Shown: positions 20,621 to 33,256, numbered from the stretch's first letter. The stretch: DNA of 64,000 nt from Pyropia haitanensis (GCA_008729055.1 SDUX01000010.1:1302001-1366000), one strand, 5' to 3'. Translations and numbers: made by a program. Notes: generated from the sequence alone by a model not told the origin.

Positions 20621-22359
20621 TCATCCGCTCCCCCCTCTCATCAGCTGCCGCTGCTCCCCCCTCCCCCCCCCCCCCCCCACCTGCGACACCGTCGTCATGC
20701 GCAAGAAATACTCAATCGTCTCGTAGTGCGACGCGACGACCCGCGACCGCCACAGCCCAAACGCGAGCGCCGCCGGCCGGTCCAGCGCCGCCGCCCGCCA
20801 CGCCGCGCCCGCCCGCCGGTGCCCGTCGAGCGACCGGCACAGCAAGACGGTGTGCACCCGCGGGTCGGGCCCCGCCGCCATGTGGGCGGCGAGCCCCCGC
20901 GCGGCCGCCGCGGCCATCGCGGCCGCCACGCCCGCGTCATTGCCCGCGCGGGCGAGCAGCCGCGGCGGCACCGCCGCGTCCAGCGCCGCGTAGTAGCGCT
21001 GCAGGTCCGCCACCCAGCGGTCGAGGATGGCGCGGAGGCGCGCCGCCCGCCGCGCGGCCGGCATCGCGTCGAGCGCCGGCCGGTGCGCGCCGAGCTTGAC
21101 CAGCACCCGCCGGAGGCCACCCACCGCCACCGCCCGCTCGGCGGCGGCAACGCCGCTGCCCGCCGGGAAGGGCGCGTCGGCCTCGGCCAGCGGCAGCAGC
21201 ACCGCCTCGTCCGCGTCGAGGACGCGAAGCGCCCAGCCGCGCCACGTGTCGATCCAGCCCCAAAAGCTCGCCCAGTCGCCGTCGACAAGGTCGTCGGGCT
21301 GGCCGACGAGGCGGCAGAGCATCGTGGCCGCGTCGCGCGCCTCGGCGCGCATCGAGTTGTGGGGGACGCCGACCACGTCGGCCGCCCACGACGCCCCGAG
21401 CGGCGCCAGCGAGATCGCCGGCACGCCCAGCGCGGTGCGCGCGCTCCGGTGGGGGCGCAGCGCCCCCGCCGCCGACCGCCGCGCGCGGAGCGCGGCGGCG
21501 TCGCCGCCGGCCGCCGCCACCGGGCCCGCCGCGGCGGCGCGGGGGGCGCCGAGCGTCACGGACTTGCGGAGCTGCCCGACGAGCGACGACGCCGACCGCG
21601 CCGGCGACGCGTCGCGGTCGCCGCTGCCGCCGCCGGCGGCGCCACCCCCTCCCCCCCCCCACCGACACCCAGGCCAGGGCAGCTGCTGCTGCTCTCCGAT
21701 GCCGGCTGCTGCGCGCAGAGTGCGGACGCGCCCCCCCCCCCCCCCCCCGCCGCCACCCCCGCCGCAACCACCCCCGCCGCCGCCGCCGACCGCCGCGCCG
21801 CGGTGCGCGGCGAGCCGACGGTGAGGGACTTGCGGAGGCGGCCGACACGCGACGAGGGCGCCCGGCGGGGCAGCGCGTCGCGGTCGCCGCTGCCGCCGCC
21901 ATCGGCACCCCCCTCCGCCCCGCCGCCCAGCCGCGTGCTGCTGGACCGGCGCGAGCCGAGGCGCCCGAGGACGGGGATGGAGCCGAGCGACACGAGCCGC
22001 GACGCTGCCGGCGGCGGCGGCGGGGAGGGCGACGACGGGGGGCACAGCAGCGGGCCCGACGTGGCGGCCGAGGAGACGGGCGAGAGGGGGGGGGTGGCCA
22101 CGACGCCGGCCGCCGCCGCCGCGGGGGGCACGGGCGACGGGGGCTCCCCGCCGACGATGCCGACGCTGCCGCCGCCGCTGCCGCCGTCCCCGACACCGAC
22201 GCCGCCGACGCCAATGCTGCCGCTACTGCCACTGCCGCCGTCCCCAACACGGACACCGCCACCGCCACCGCCATCGCCGGCACGCGATACGCGCGCCCGC
22301 GCGCCCGACGCGGCGCGGCGAAACGAGAAGCGGCGGCGCGCCGCCGCGCCGCCGCCGCC

Positions 22360-22390
<31 letters not shown>

Positions 22391-22704
22391 CCACCGCCGC
22401 CGCTGCCCCCACCCCAACGCCCGCCGGCCGCGACAGCCGCCGGGGTGGTGGGCGTGCCGACGCCGCCGCCGCTGCCGCCGCTGCCGCCGCTGCCGCCGCC
22501 GCCGCCGCGGGGCGGGGTGCCGTCGGCCGTGACGGGGGCATCGGGGTAGAGCGACAGTCGTGCCGGCGGGGGGCTCGCCTTGGCCACCGCCCGCACCGCC
22601 CTGCCGCCGACGCCGTCGCCGTCGCCGCTGCTGCCGACGCCACCGCCGGCGTGGTCCTCCCTACTGGCGTCCAGGACTGCCGACGGGGGGAGGGCGGTGG
22701 CCAT
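20621..22704 (-). CDS. Possible hemerythrin-like protein with repeated RKS motifs
   Basis: From the ATG at 22704 the protein has a long Gly/Ser/Pro region containing RRRFSFRRAASG and LGSIPVLGRLGSRRSSST. Two copies of a basic motif follow: VGRLRKSLTVGSPRTA (about 21840) and VGQLRKSVTLGAPRAA (about 21560), each preceded by SGDRDA. The C-terminal helical part has GVPHNSMRAEARDAATML, then FWGWIDTWRGWALRVLDADEAVLLPL, and ends HYETIEYFLRMTTVSQ. The His near the start and the W...DADE...LPL pattern suggest a hemerythrin/HHE-type four-helix bundle, but not all usual metal ligands are evident. The frame changes once between the motif copies, at the C runs near 21648-21662 or 21727-21748. After VSQ a GTGGGG donor-like sequence occurs at about 20683, so a further exon is possible. 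Confidence 0.5.
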
Positions 22705-24162
22705 GACCAGGGCGGGATGTTGGCGACGGTGGCGGTGGCGGTCGCCGTCGCGGTGGCGGTGGCGGTCGCGGTCGCGGTGATGCCGCGACGCCGGTCAGAG
22801 GGCGCGAGGGGGGGTGGGAGGCGGCGGAGAGGCAAGCGTACCAGTGGCTCGTCAGCTGGCGGGGGATGCCGCGGCGGCGGCGTACACAGCGGAACCAGCA
22901 GCCGCCACCGTGGCCACCTCCGCAGCCCGCCAGGGGGGAAGCACGAGGAAAAAAGCCGGGCCGTGGTGCCGCACGCGCGCCGAGCCACAACCTCTTCCCC
23001 CACACCCGCCCGCCCCCCCCCCGCCCCGCCTCCTTCCAGAAACCACCTCGGCGGCCGGCAGGTGGTCGAGTCCCCCAAACGAGGCAGCCCGGCGACAGCA
23101 TGTCAAGCGCCGACGTGGCCGGCGTGGCGGCGGAGGGGGAGGGGGGGGAAGAGAGAGCGCCGCGGAGCCCCCTGTCGCGCACACGGGCCGGGGGGGGGCC
23201 CCCGCCCCGCCCCGCCCCGCCCCGCCCCGCCCCGCCAGCCACCAGTTGCGTGCATTCCCCACGGCTGGGCCGGCCGCGCAGCCGCCGCGTTGCCCGACCT
23301 GCGCTCTTGATGAGCCGCTCGGGGCAGGGAAGGTGGTGGCGGCGGCGGCGGCGGCGTGGCCGCGGCGGCGTCGGCGGCGACAGCGGCGGCCGCCGCCGCC
23401 GACGCGGCGGCTACAGCCGGAACGGCTGGACGGCGCAGGGGGCAGACGCCCAAACGGGCACCACCCGCGCTGGCGCCGTGACGTCTCGGCGCGGCAGGCG
23501 CGTCATGGTGGCAGGACAGGCCGGGCAGGCCGGCAATCGGCGGGCGGGGCGGGGGGGGGGGAGGGAGGAGAGGCGTGCCGCGGAGACGGTGGCGGTAGCG
23601 GTACTGCGGCAATGCAATCAGCAAGTATAGGGAAAGCGAGAACAAGTGCGTGCGCGACTGTGCCGACCCCCGGATCGATCGTATATCGTGTGCGATGACA
23701 AGACTGAGCGTCATTTGCGGATCCGCTGGCGACCTCGACCGCCGCCTGCTGCCGCAACCTCGCGGCGTGCGCATCCTGACTTCCTATTTCGCCGTTGGGT
23801 TGCTCAGCGCGTCCCCACGCGGCAGAGCGGCGGTGGGGGGACCCCAGTGTGACAGCTTGACACCTGCCAGCCCAACAGGGCGGTATCCCGGCGGCGAGTG
23901 CACCGCCACTGCCGCCGCTCTCCGCCACAGACATTGCCTCAGAGGGGGGCGCCGTCCTCCTGGCCGCCGCGCAGCGGGTGAGGGAGGGGGAGCGCTGGCC
24001 CCCCCCCTCCCAAACCCAATCACATGGAAGTTTGCAGACACGCGTGTGGATCTCAATCCGCGCGGATCAGGCGAGCACGAGCACACCATTACACCACCAC
24101 GAGACGCCCACGCTCGGGCGGGGTGGTCGGTGTCTGGGCGGCCCCCTCAGCGCCGACACGTC
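22705..24162. other. Intergenic interval
   Basis: It contains the 5' flank of the preceding gene with GGTGGC-type hexamer repeats (about 22725-22785), a CCCCG array and moderately complex DNA at 23640-24160. No recognisable protein is encoded. Confidence 0.45.
23200..23235. repeat. (CCCCG)n pentanucleotide array
   Basis: About seven uninterrupted CCCCG units follow a nine-base G run. On the minus strand this is a GGGGC array with G-quadruplex potential. Confidence 0.85.
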
Positions 24163-24219
24163 CTACTGATTGGCCAGCAGCGCCCGAGCGTTGATGATGG
24201 CACACGCCGTTCTCGATAC
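24163..24219 (-). CDS. Candidate terminal exon of an unidentified gene
   Basis: On the minus strand a pyrimidine tract and CTCTCCAG acceptor (about 24220-24235) is followed by an open stretch ending SRTACAIINARALLANQ and a stop at 24163. The composition of this end is protein-like and unlike the surrounding low-complexity DNA. No upstream exon can be identified, because 24300-24650 is filled with C runs. It could be chance. Confidence 0.2.
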   Translation of the reverse strand, partial: VSRTACAIINARALLANQ

Positions 24220-25908
24220 GTCTGGAGAGGGGGGGTGGAACGAGTGCGGGCGGCAGACGTGGGGGGCGCGTGGCGGCTGCGTGCGGCGCCCCCCGTGGGG
24301 TATTGGTGGCCACCCCCCCCCCCCCCCCACCCCCCCTTCAGCAGGCCGCCACGACGGGTGCGCCGACAGCTTGGGAGGCCTGTTTGGCGGGCGCCGCCGC
24401 TCGCGCCTCGCGCCGGCCGTGTAAACGGCTGCGGGACGTGGAGCGTTGCGCGGCTGCGGGCCCGTCGCTGGCCGCGTGGGGCCGCCGCCGCCCCGCGCCC
24501 GCGTCGTTGGCGGTGGGTGCGGGCACACGCTCGCGGCGGCGGGCGCGCGGGGGTGGCGCGTGTGGGCGGCACTGCCAGTGTCCTTGTGCCCACACCCCAC
24601 CACCACCACCCCCCCCCCCCCCCCCCCCTGACGCCGTCTTTCTTATCGGTTTTGCTTGTTGCCGCCGCCGCCGCCGCCGCGGGAGCGCGCCCCCCCGCAC
24701 ACCGCCCCTCGCCGCCCACACGGCGAAGCGGCCGCGGCGTGGCGTGAGTCAAACCCCGCCGCGACGGCGCGCCCGCCGGCGGCCACGCGGGCGGGGCTGC
24801 GGCGGTCGCCGCCGCACCGCGCGGCGCCGGCGCTCCCCCGCCCCCCCCCCCCCTCCCGTCGCCGCCGCCGCCGTCGCTGCCCACGCCGCCGCCACGCTCG
24901 GTGCGCTCGGGGGGTGTGTGTGGGGGAGGGACCGAGGGGGGGGGGGGGTCGGCGGGGGGGTGGAGGACGGACCGACGCTGCCGCCGCCGCCGCCGCCGCC
25001 ACCACCGGCCGCCAGCCGCCCTGACCGTCTGGCGGCGTGACCGTCCGCGCCGCGCCGCCACGCACGCGCGCGGCCGCGCACGCGCGGCGCGGCTGCCGCG
25101 CGCGGCGCGGGCCGGCCGCCACACACGCGCTTCGAGGGGCGGGGACGGGCGGGGGCGGGGGAGGGGGGGGGTGGGGGGGAGGGGGGGAGGGCGGCGACCG
25201 CCGCGCCGCGGCTGGCCGCCGCTGCCTGCGTCGGCGCGGGTGGCCACCGCGGCGGTGCGTCGGGCGGGACCCGCCCCCCCCCCACCCCCCCCCCGCGTCC
25301 GCTGCCACCACGCGCCGCGCGGCCACGGTGGCGCCGCCGCCGCCGCGCGTCGGCCGGGAGCGGGCGCGGCGACGGCGGCGGGCCGACGCGGCGGCGGCGC
25401 GCGGCGCAACGACCACGACGGCGGCCGCCGCGCGCGCACGCGCGCGCGCCTGGGCGGTGGCCGCGGCCGACGCGGGAGGCGGCGGCGGCGTGTGTTTGCT
25501 GTGCGGCCGCTTTTGCTGCGCGCCCGGGGGGAGGGGGGGGGGGGCGCTTGGAAGGGGAGGAGGGCTGGGAGCGGTGGTGGGGGGGGGTGGGGTGGGGGGG
25601 GGGGGCGCCGAGCGGCACGCAGAGCCAACGACGACCCCGGCCGCGGCCGCGGCGGACGCGCCACCACCGCACCGCCACCACCACCCGCGGCGGCGCGTGG
25701 GGGGCGGCGCCGCGCCCGCCCGCCGTGTGTGTGTGTCGGGTCGGGGGGGGGGGGGGGTGGGGGGGGGGTAGGGGGAGCGGCGCCACCCGACCCGCCGCCG
25801 CCCCGCGCGCGCCCGTGGATGCGGACCGCGGCGGCCGCCGTGGCGGGGGGTGGGGGGGGGGGCGCCGCCGCCGGCGGGCGGTCGCGGCCGCCGCCGCCGG
25901 ATGACGCG
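24220..25908. other. GC-rich interval upstream of the large membrane protein gene
   Basis: Dense in CGG repeats and G/C runs, with very long open frames on both strands that lack domain content. It includes the 5' flank of the gene starting at 25909. No regulatory site can be assigned. Confidence 0.45.
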
Positions 25909-25992
25909 ATGAGGGAGGGGCGCGGTGGCGGCGGCGGCGGCGGCGGCCGCCCGCGGGCGTGGCGGCAGCGGCGGCGGCGGCGGCCGTGGCGG

Positions 25993-26040
<48 letters not shown>

Positions 26041-29000
26041 TGGGGCGTGACGCTGGTGACGGCGGCGGCGGCGGCGGCGGCGGTGGTGGTGGTGGCGGCG
26101 GCGGCGGCGGCGGGCGGCGCGGACGGCCTGCTGCTGGCGGGCTGGGGCGGCCGCGTGCAGTGTGCGCTGGCCGCCCCGTGGCGGCGGAGTGTACGTTTGG
26201 GGGTGGCCTGCTGCGGCGTGGCGCGGCGCGGCGGTTTGTGTTGTGTTGTGGGGGGGGGGGGGGGGGTGCGATCCCGCCAATAAAGGGGGCGTGGCGGCAA
26301 GGCGCGGTGCCTGCCGTGGCGCGAGCGGCGTCGCCGGCTGCCCGTCGGCGCGCGGGCGCGCGCGGGCGCCACGGGCTGGCCACGGCCGGCGCGGCCGCGC
26401 GCGACGCGCGGGCGGGCGCCGGGACGGCGGCGCTGGGGGGGGGTGGGGCGCCGGCCGTGCGCGGCGCGGGCGGCCGGCCGGTGCGGCGCGGGCCGCCGCC
26501 GTGCGCGGCGGGTGGGGCGGCGGCGCGGCTGTGGCGGCGGCCGGCCGCGGCGGCCGCGGCGGCCGGGGGGGGGCGTGCGCGGCGCTTCCCCGGTGGGCGC
26601 GACTCGCCTTTCGTGGTGGGTGCCGCCGCTGCGCAGGGTTGTGGGGGGGGGGGGGAGGCGGGCACCTGCTCGTGGCGGGTCGCCGTCGCGCGCCGCTTGG
26701 GTGGCCACCAGGGCTGCCGTGAGCAGAGGCAACGGGGTGCTCACGCGTTTTTTTTCTTGTGCGATGGCGGCTCGGTCGTTTTGCGTCATTGCCGTTGTGC
26801 GCCTTGCTCCGTCGGATTGGTTTTTTTTTTTTTTTTCTTTTGGTTTTGTTTTTCTTGGTCTGTCTTGCAGGGCGTGTGTGATGGTGAAGGAGCGGTGCGT
26901 TGGGCGGGAGGGGCGGCGTCCGAGTCGGCGGCCGCCCTTGCGGATCTGTCTGTGGTGGACGGTGGGGAGCTGCTCGGCGATGACGCGGCGGACGCGGACC
27001 TTGCGGCGGACGCGGCGCGGCAGGAGGCGTCGACGGACGTGTCGGACGGCCTGACGTTTTGCGACTCGCGGTCGGGGGACTGCGTGCAGGGGTCAACGAC
27101 GCTGGATATGCTGCAAAACGAGGAGGGCGTCGCGGAAACGTCGGCGGTGTTTATGTTCAAGCCCCCGCCGGGCACGTCCGTGACCGACTATGAGTTTTCG
27201 GTGCGGTCGTCCAACCAGCGGCTCCTGCCCGACACGAACATTGACCGGCAGGTGGTGCAGTCGACCGACGCGTCGGGCGACGCGGTCGCCAACGTGACCG
27301 TCGGGCTGGTCATGACGCGCGACGTGGGCGAGACCGCCGTCGCGGTCGCCGCCACCCCCACCGACGCGCTCGTCTCGTCGGTGCGGCAGGGGGTGGCGAA
27401 CGAGTCGGTGCTGCGGCCGGCGGGGTTTGTGCTCAACGTGGCGGTGGGCGGCATCGTCTTTATCCAGTCGGACGTGTCGGTCTTCCGCACCCGCGACGGC
27501 CACACGCAGGCGGCGACGGAGGCGGAGCTGGTCGACGGGGTGGACGAGCAGGGGCGGCTGTCGTCGCCGTCGTCCCGCGCGCTGGGCAGCAACGACCACG
27601 TGGCGGAGGCGGTCATGTACGACAACACCATCGCGGTGACGTCGTACGAGTCGCTGGTGCGGAACCAGTTTGTGTACGTGCAGACCAACGCGCACCTCAA
27701 GACGTTTTCGATGCGGGAGCCCGTCAACGTGTCGTCGGTGATCATTGAGTTTGACCGCGAGACGTACGCGCGGCAGATCAACTGGTCCCCCGAGCTGTGC
27801 CGCGTCGCGCCGGCGCGGCCGGGCGCCAACTCGTACACGCCCCGCCACCGGGGGCCCGCCAACCCCGACTACTCGCCGCGGCCCAAGCCGGACTTTCTCA
27901 AGGGCATTGACCCGAAGAAGGAGGTGCCCAACACGTCGCCGCCGTGTGGCATCTCCTTTTCGTACGACGGGTCCATCCTCGGGCTGCGGTTCAACCCGTA
28001 CCGGGTGGGCAGCGGGTCGCTGACCATCCACTTTTCGCTCGACGGGTTTGTGGTGAATGGGATGCCCGCCACCTTTACCACGGCGCTGAACGTCAAGATC
28101 GGGTCGCTCGCGCCGCCGGTCTACACGTCGGTCCACCTCCCCGCAGACCTGGACGCGAACGGGGGCGACGAGGTGTCTGCGGTTGGCTACAACTTGCCCG
28201 CGGTGGGCGCGCAGAGCCTGGTGCTGGTCGTAGAGACGGCCGGCAAGACCCTGGTGTGGCCCGAGGACCCCGCCCTCCGGACGCCCATGAACGCGTACGA
28301 CACGCGGATGGTGTTTGTGGCCAAGCCCGGTCAGGGCACGGGCGAGGTGGCCATCCGCGCGACGCGGGGCAAGGTCACGTCCCGTGTCTCGGGCGGCGAG
28401 TACTCGAGCGCCGACGACGACCGCGCCTTCAAGTCCCTGGTCAGCGGCGCGCCGTCGCGTGCGATTTACCGCACGATGGAGAACGCGGACGACGCGGACC
28501 TGACGCTCTTCCTCACCTTTGGGTGGGTGGACGTGCCGATGGTCGACGTCCTCCGCAAGCTGTCCAAAGCGCGCGCGCACTTTGCGCGCGCGGCGGGGCT
28601 GTCGGTGGACAAGATCACCGCGCTGGACGTGAACGCGGGCTCGTTTTCGGTCATTGACGGCCGCACGGGGTCGACGGCGGCCGGGCTACGAGCGCGCAAG
28701 CGGCAGCGGGCAAAGGCGGCACGAGCGGGCGGCAGCAAGGGTGGCGCGGCGGCCACCGCGTCGCCGTCGCCCAAGCCGGCAGGTGCGGCGCGCGCGGCGG
28801 TGGCGGCGACGGCCGGCTGGGCCACCCGCCGCCTCAAGCTGTCGACTGGCGACGATGGCGTTGCGGACTGGGCGACCGTCGGCCGAGCGGTGGTGCCGCC
28901 GTCGTGGCGCGCCACGGCCGAGCGGCACCGGCTGGCGTGGCAAACCCGCCGGTGGGCGTCGACCGGCGTGCTGCTGTCTGGCGACTCGTGGGCGTGGCAG

Positions 29001-32000
29001 CCGCCGACCGTCCTCGACGAGTTTGACGGGGACGCCGCGTCCATTTACGCCGCTCACCAGACGGTGGTCACTGCCGACATGCTCGCGTCGGCCGGCGCGG
29101 CGGCCCGGTGTAACACGTATGCCAATGGCTCGCTGTTGTCGGTGGCGGCGGCTCGGTACGCGGCGGACAACTCGTTTTTCGCAGACATGCGCATGACGCC
29201 TGGGAGCAGTGACGAGGAGGGCCTCGGCGTTGGTGCGCAGGAGGAGTATGATGTTGGGGAGCTCGGGGACTATCACTTTTCCGCGGAGCAGCAGGTGAGC
29301 GAAGTGCGTGGCGTGCAGGTGCGCATGAGCTTCTTTCTCCCCGGCGACGCCAAGGACGCCAAGCTCGCGCAGCTGGAGGAGTACCTGCTGTCGGGGCGGG
29401 GCATGCAGGAGCTTGGCGCGGAAGTGCACCTGGTGGGCATGGACGATGGCAGCGGCCACGTGTGGCTGGCCACGGGCGTCATCAGCGTGGTGGCCCTCAC
29501 GTCCATGATTGCCACCGTTGTGGCGGCCGCGGGGGTGCAGATTGGGGCGACGCTGGGTGCCTCCCTCACCGCCGCCACGGTACACTCGGTGACGACGGCG
29601 GCGAGTACGCCCGTCGCGTCGGCCGACACGGCCGCGCACGCGGCGCAGGCGGGGGCTGGTGTGGCCAACACGGGCCCGCAGAGCGGCAGCACCAACCCCA
29701 TCTCGCTCCTCTTTCTCGTGCAGCAGACGGCCGCGCGGGGGCAGATCAACGCGCAGGGCCTGACGTCGCCCTACCTTGACGTGGCGGCCAAGGCGCAGGT
29801 GTCGTTCCTCCGCGCCGTCCCCGGCTTCCTGAGCAAGGAAGAGGCTGGCGCTGCCGCCGCTGGCGGCGCGGCGGCGGTGCGCTACGCTCGGGGCACCAAG
29901 TCGGTGCAGAACTTTTACGACCTGCTCGGGACGCAGGTGCAGTCCCTGTTTGTGTCCCAGATGGCGCTCATTGGCATCCTGCTGACCACCGTCGTTGGGG
30001 TGCACGTGCTATTTTGGGCGCTGACGCGCAAGCGCGAGCGGGTCAACCTCATTGTTCGCAACGTGCTGCCCCGCCTGGAGGTCCTGGCGTTCAACATCAT
30101 CTTTATGGGTGTCTACATTGGGGGCTTTTCGGTGCTGACCACGAGCGAGACGAGCGCGGGGATCAAGGTTGCGGCGGTGGCGCTGCTCCTCCTGTTTGGT
30201 GTCTGCTACCCAGCCGTGGTGCTGTACGTGCTGCTGTGGAAGGTGCGGCCCAACCTCAACGCCGTCTGGCTTGCAAACTACTTTTCGCGGTACGTGCTGC
30301 GCGGCGGCTGGTCCCGCGTGCGGCGGTTCACGCCCGAGGACCTGCGCGCCATTGAGGCGTCGTGGAAGACGCGGTCGGTGGAGGACCCGGCGTCGACCTA
30401 CTGGTTTGTGGAGCGGAAGAACCGGCGCTTTGCGGGCCTGTGGTGCACGCGCTCGCCCGTGCAGGCGCGCTTTGGGGACCTGTTTGAGAAGTTTCGTGGC
30501 CAGTATTACGGCTTTTACTTCTTTGAGCTGGTCATGTTGGCCGCCGAAGGGGCTGTCGTCGGCGCCCTATCCAACTTTCCCGCCGCGCAGGCGGCGATCG
30601 TGGTGGGCATCAGCGTCTTTAACCTGCTCTTCCTGCTGTGGCTCTTGCCGTACAATGATGTGCTGGAGCAGCTGGTGCAACTGGGGATTGGCACGCTGCA
30701 GGTGGTCACGTCTGTGATCATCTTTTACCTGGTGCCGATCAACCCCGCGGATGCTCGCGCCAAGTTCCTCTCCTCGGTGATTCTGTGGGTCAACATTACG
30801 GGCATCCTGGCGGCAAGCTCGTACGCCCTGTTTGCGGCTGGCGAGATTATCTACCACAACCGGAACCGGATTATGGCGTGGTTTGTGCGCCACTTCACCG
30901 CCGCCTCTACCCGCCTGTCTTCGTCTCTGTCGCGGTCGTCGGGCACGTCGTCGGCAATCAGCTCCCTGTCGTCTGCGGACGCTCGGGATCTGGCCGACAT
31001 GTACCACGAGCAGCACGGGGACGACCTGTCGGAGATGGGTGATCCGGCGTACGACGGGGTGGGCGGTATCCTGGACGACATTGATGACGACGACGATGAG
31101 TTCTCCGACACTGGCTCGATTGACTCGGTGGACTCGGTGACGGGGGCGGTCACGTACCGTCGCCCGCCGTCCAGCCGCGTCACGCGCACGCCGTCGGGTT
31201 CATCCCGTGCGAGCCGCGCCAGCAGCCGGCGCGACGGGAGCTCCCTCTCCACTGGTGGCAGCAGTGGCGGGACGCCAGAGTTCCGCTCGTCCCACTCTCG
31301 GGCGTCGGCGGCACTGGGCTCGGAGCTGCCCGGCGGGGACGAGCCGAGGAGCACGGCCGCGTCTCGGGCGGCCGCGGCTGACAATGGCGTCTTTGACTAC
31401 TCGGACCCGTACAAGGTGGGTGGCTCCGCGCTGACGCCCGACCAGATTGCGTCGCTGGGGATGGTGGATGAGGTGCCACCATCGTCTGGCACGAACTTTT
31501 CCTCTGATGGTGGCGGCATGCTCGACTACCTCGGCACCGAGCCACCATCCCCGCCACTCTCAGCGACACTGTCGCGCGACGGTCGACCGACGGGCGGCGT
31601 GGCCGGCACACGCAAGGGCACACTATCCGAGTCTAGCGAGGCCTGCCGGCGGAGCTCTGGCTCGAGCGTCGGCAGCGGCGCGCGGGCCGGGGAGCCGCGG
31701 AGCGGCCGGACCGCGTCGAGTGGGGCCACCGCCAGCACCAGCACCGCCCCCAGCAGCGGCTTGAACCGGCGGCTGGCGTCGGTGGCGCGGCTGGCCAGCG
31801 GCGCCACGTTGCCATCGCAGCCGAGCGCGGCGAGCCTGACCAGCCACTCGAGCCGCTCGACGGCATCCACCGCGTCGGGCCACCCGCCACTCTACCCGCG
31901 CAGCAAGAAGCGCGGCGCGGGCTTGCGGGGCATCCTCACCCGCAGTGGCGGCGGGCGCTCGTCGGCGGCGTCCTCGTCGGCGGGCAGCCGGCCACCAGAC

Positions 32001-32207
32001 GACCTGGACGACCTGGACGAGCCGTTTGAGCGGGACCCGTCGCACGCCTCGTCGGCGGGCGCGTCGGGCGGGACGGACTCGAGCGGCCGCCGGGGGAGCG
32101 GCCCGAGCAGCACGAGCTCGCGGCTCGCCCGGCGGCGGCGGACGTCTGACTCGGCCCTGCGGATGGCCGCCGCCCTAGATGTGGATGACATCACGGCACT
32201 CGACTGA
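25909..32207 (+). CDS. Large TRP-like/FLC-type multi-pass membrane protein
   Basis: Two exons, 25909-26190 and 26871-32207, joined in phase 0 across an intron with GTACGTTT donor and a T-rich tract before TCTTGCAG, give about 1872 residues. Exon 1 ends with a hydrophobic run (TLVTAAAAAAAVVVVAA) that fits a signal peptide. Residues about 100-940 form a largely beta-predicted ectodomain with many NxS/T sites. A hydrophobic segment lies near 957-995, then about seven membrane spans between 1124 and 1425. GQYYGFYFFELVMLAAEG and NLLFLLWLLPYNDVLEQLVQ resemble the fungal TRP-like/flavin-carrier family in layout. The tail is Ser-rich with an acidic patch DDIDDDDDEFSD. The real ATG is uncertain because exon 1 is Gly-rich. 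Function is inferred only: transport or membrane sensing. Confidence 0.7.
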
Positions 32208-33256
32208 GCGGCCGCGGCTCTGGGCGTGTGTCACTGTTTGTTTTTCCGTTTCTTGTCCCCATCCCTTTTGTGTTTTTTAACGTTTGTACGTGTGGCGGTC
32301 TCCGTTCCTTTTTTTTTTTTTTTTTCCGAACCGTCGCCGTCCTCTCAGCCAACGCGCCTTATCGCGGCGCCAGCAGCTGCGCTGTGGGCCCAACACCGGG
32401 CCTGCACCTTGAACGTGTGCAGACCGCCCCTCACAACGTCAGTGGGCACGTTCAGTCCTATGCGGAGGCCCTGGCGACCCCGCGAGAGCTCTCGGCTGCA
32501 CGCGCTTGAAAGGACACTGTGATGGATGTGGCACCCAGATGGGAGCAGTCTGCCGCGTCGGTGTCGCGTGTTTCCGCTGCCGCTGACGTACGACGCAGCT
32601 ACGACCATCGTGTGGCAACAGGGTGCACACCACATCGACGCAAACGTCACAAACAATGTTCACTTCAAGTCGCCCTCGATGGTGGACAGGCCTACTCGCT
32701 GGTCCAGGCGGACGGCAGCGATGCTGCAGCGGCGGGCGGCTGATGCCACACCATTCACTTTGATTGGGTCGGTTTGCACCCGCATCAGTACACGGTCGCC
32801 ACCTCGTCGCGCACGGTCGACCGGCACGCAAAATTCAAGTGTCTGCAAAAAAAATTCGACGTGCACTCTGTACCGTGACCAAGACACATTCGGTGAACAA
32901 CAAAAAATACACTCCTGTGCAGTCCGTGACAGTACACAACGCATCGCCGCCTCCGCCGTCCCCGCCCTGCAGGCCCCCACCATCTGTACAAGTCACGGGG
33001 CGCCGAGAGCAGCCTCCAAAAGAACAACAGCGGTCCAAGATACGCACGCTCGCGCACCCAGAGGGGAACAAAAAAAAAAAAAAAAAAACACAATCAACCA
33101 GTAGCCTGGCGTGGGGCACCACGTACAAAGCAAAGAAACCAAAAAAAAAAAAAGAGAGGGACACGCGGGCGTGCCACAAGCGGGAAGCACCAGAGGAGCA
33201 AGACAGAGTGGAAGGGCGGACAGACCGCACGGTCACACCCGCCCAGCCAGCCACGC
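32208..33256. other. Intergenic interval between convergent genes
   Basis: Lower GC than the genes, with a T tract near 32311-32328 and A tracts near 33070-33088 and 33139-33152, consistent with 3' flanks of both convergent genes. Short frames here show no domain. Confidence 0.6.

Noticed and set aside
20396..22549. 717-codon plus-strand frame antisense to the hemerythrin-like gene
   Set aside because: Pro/Arg-rich shadow; the opposite strand carries the patterned helical protein.
24147..27096. Very long minus-strand open frames rich in Pro, Arg and Ala opposite the large membrane protein
   Set aside because: They arise from GC-rich codon bias, lack any domain and run through G/C repeats and the opposite-strand exon and intron.
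27093..28580. 495-codon minus-strand frame rich in His and Arg
   Set aside because: Exact antisense shadow of the strongly supported plus-strand membrane protein.
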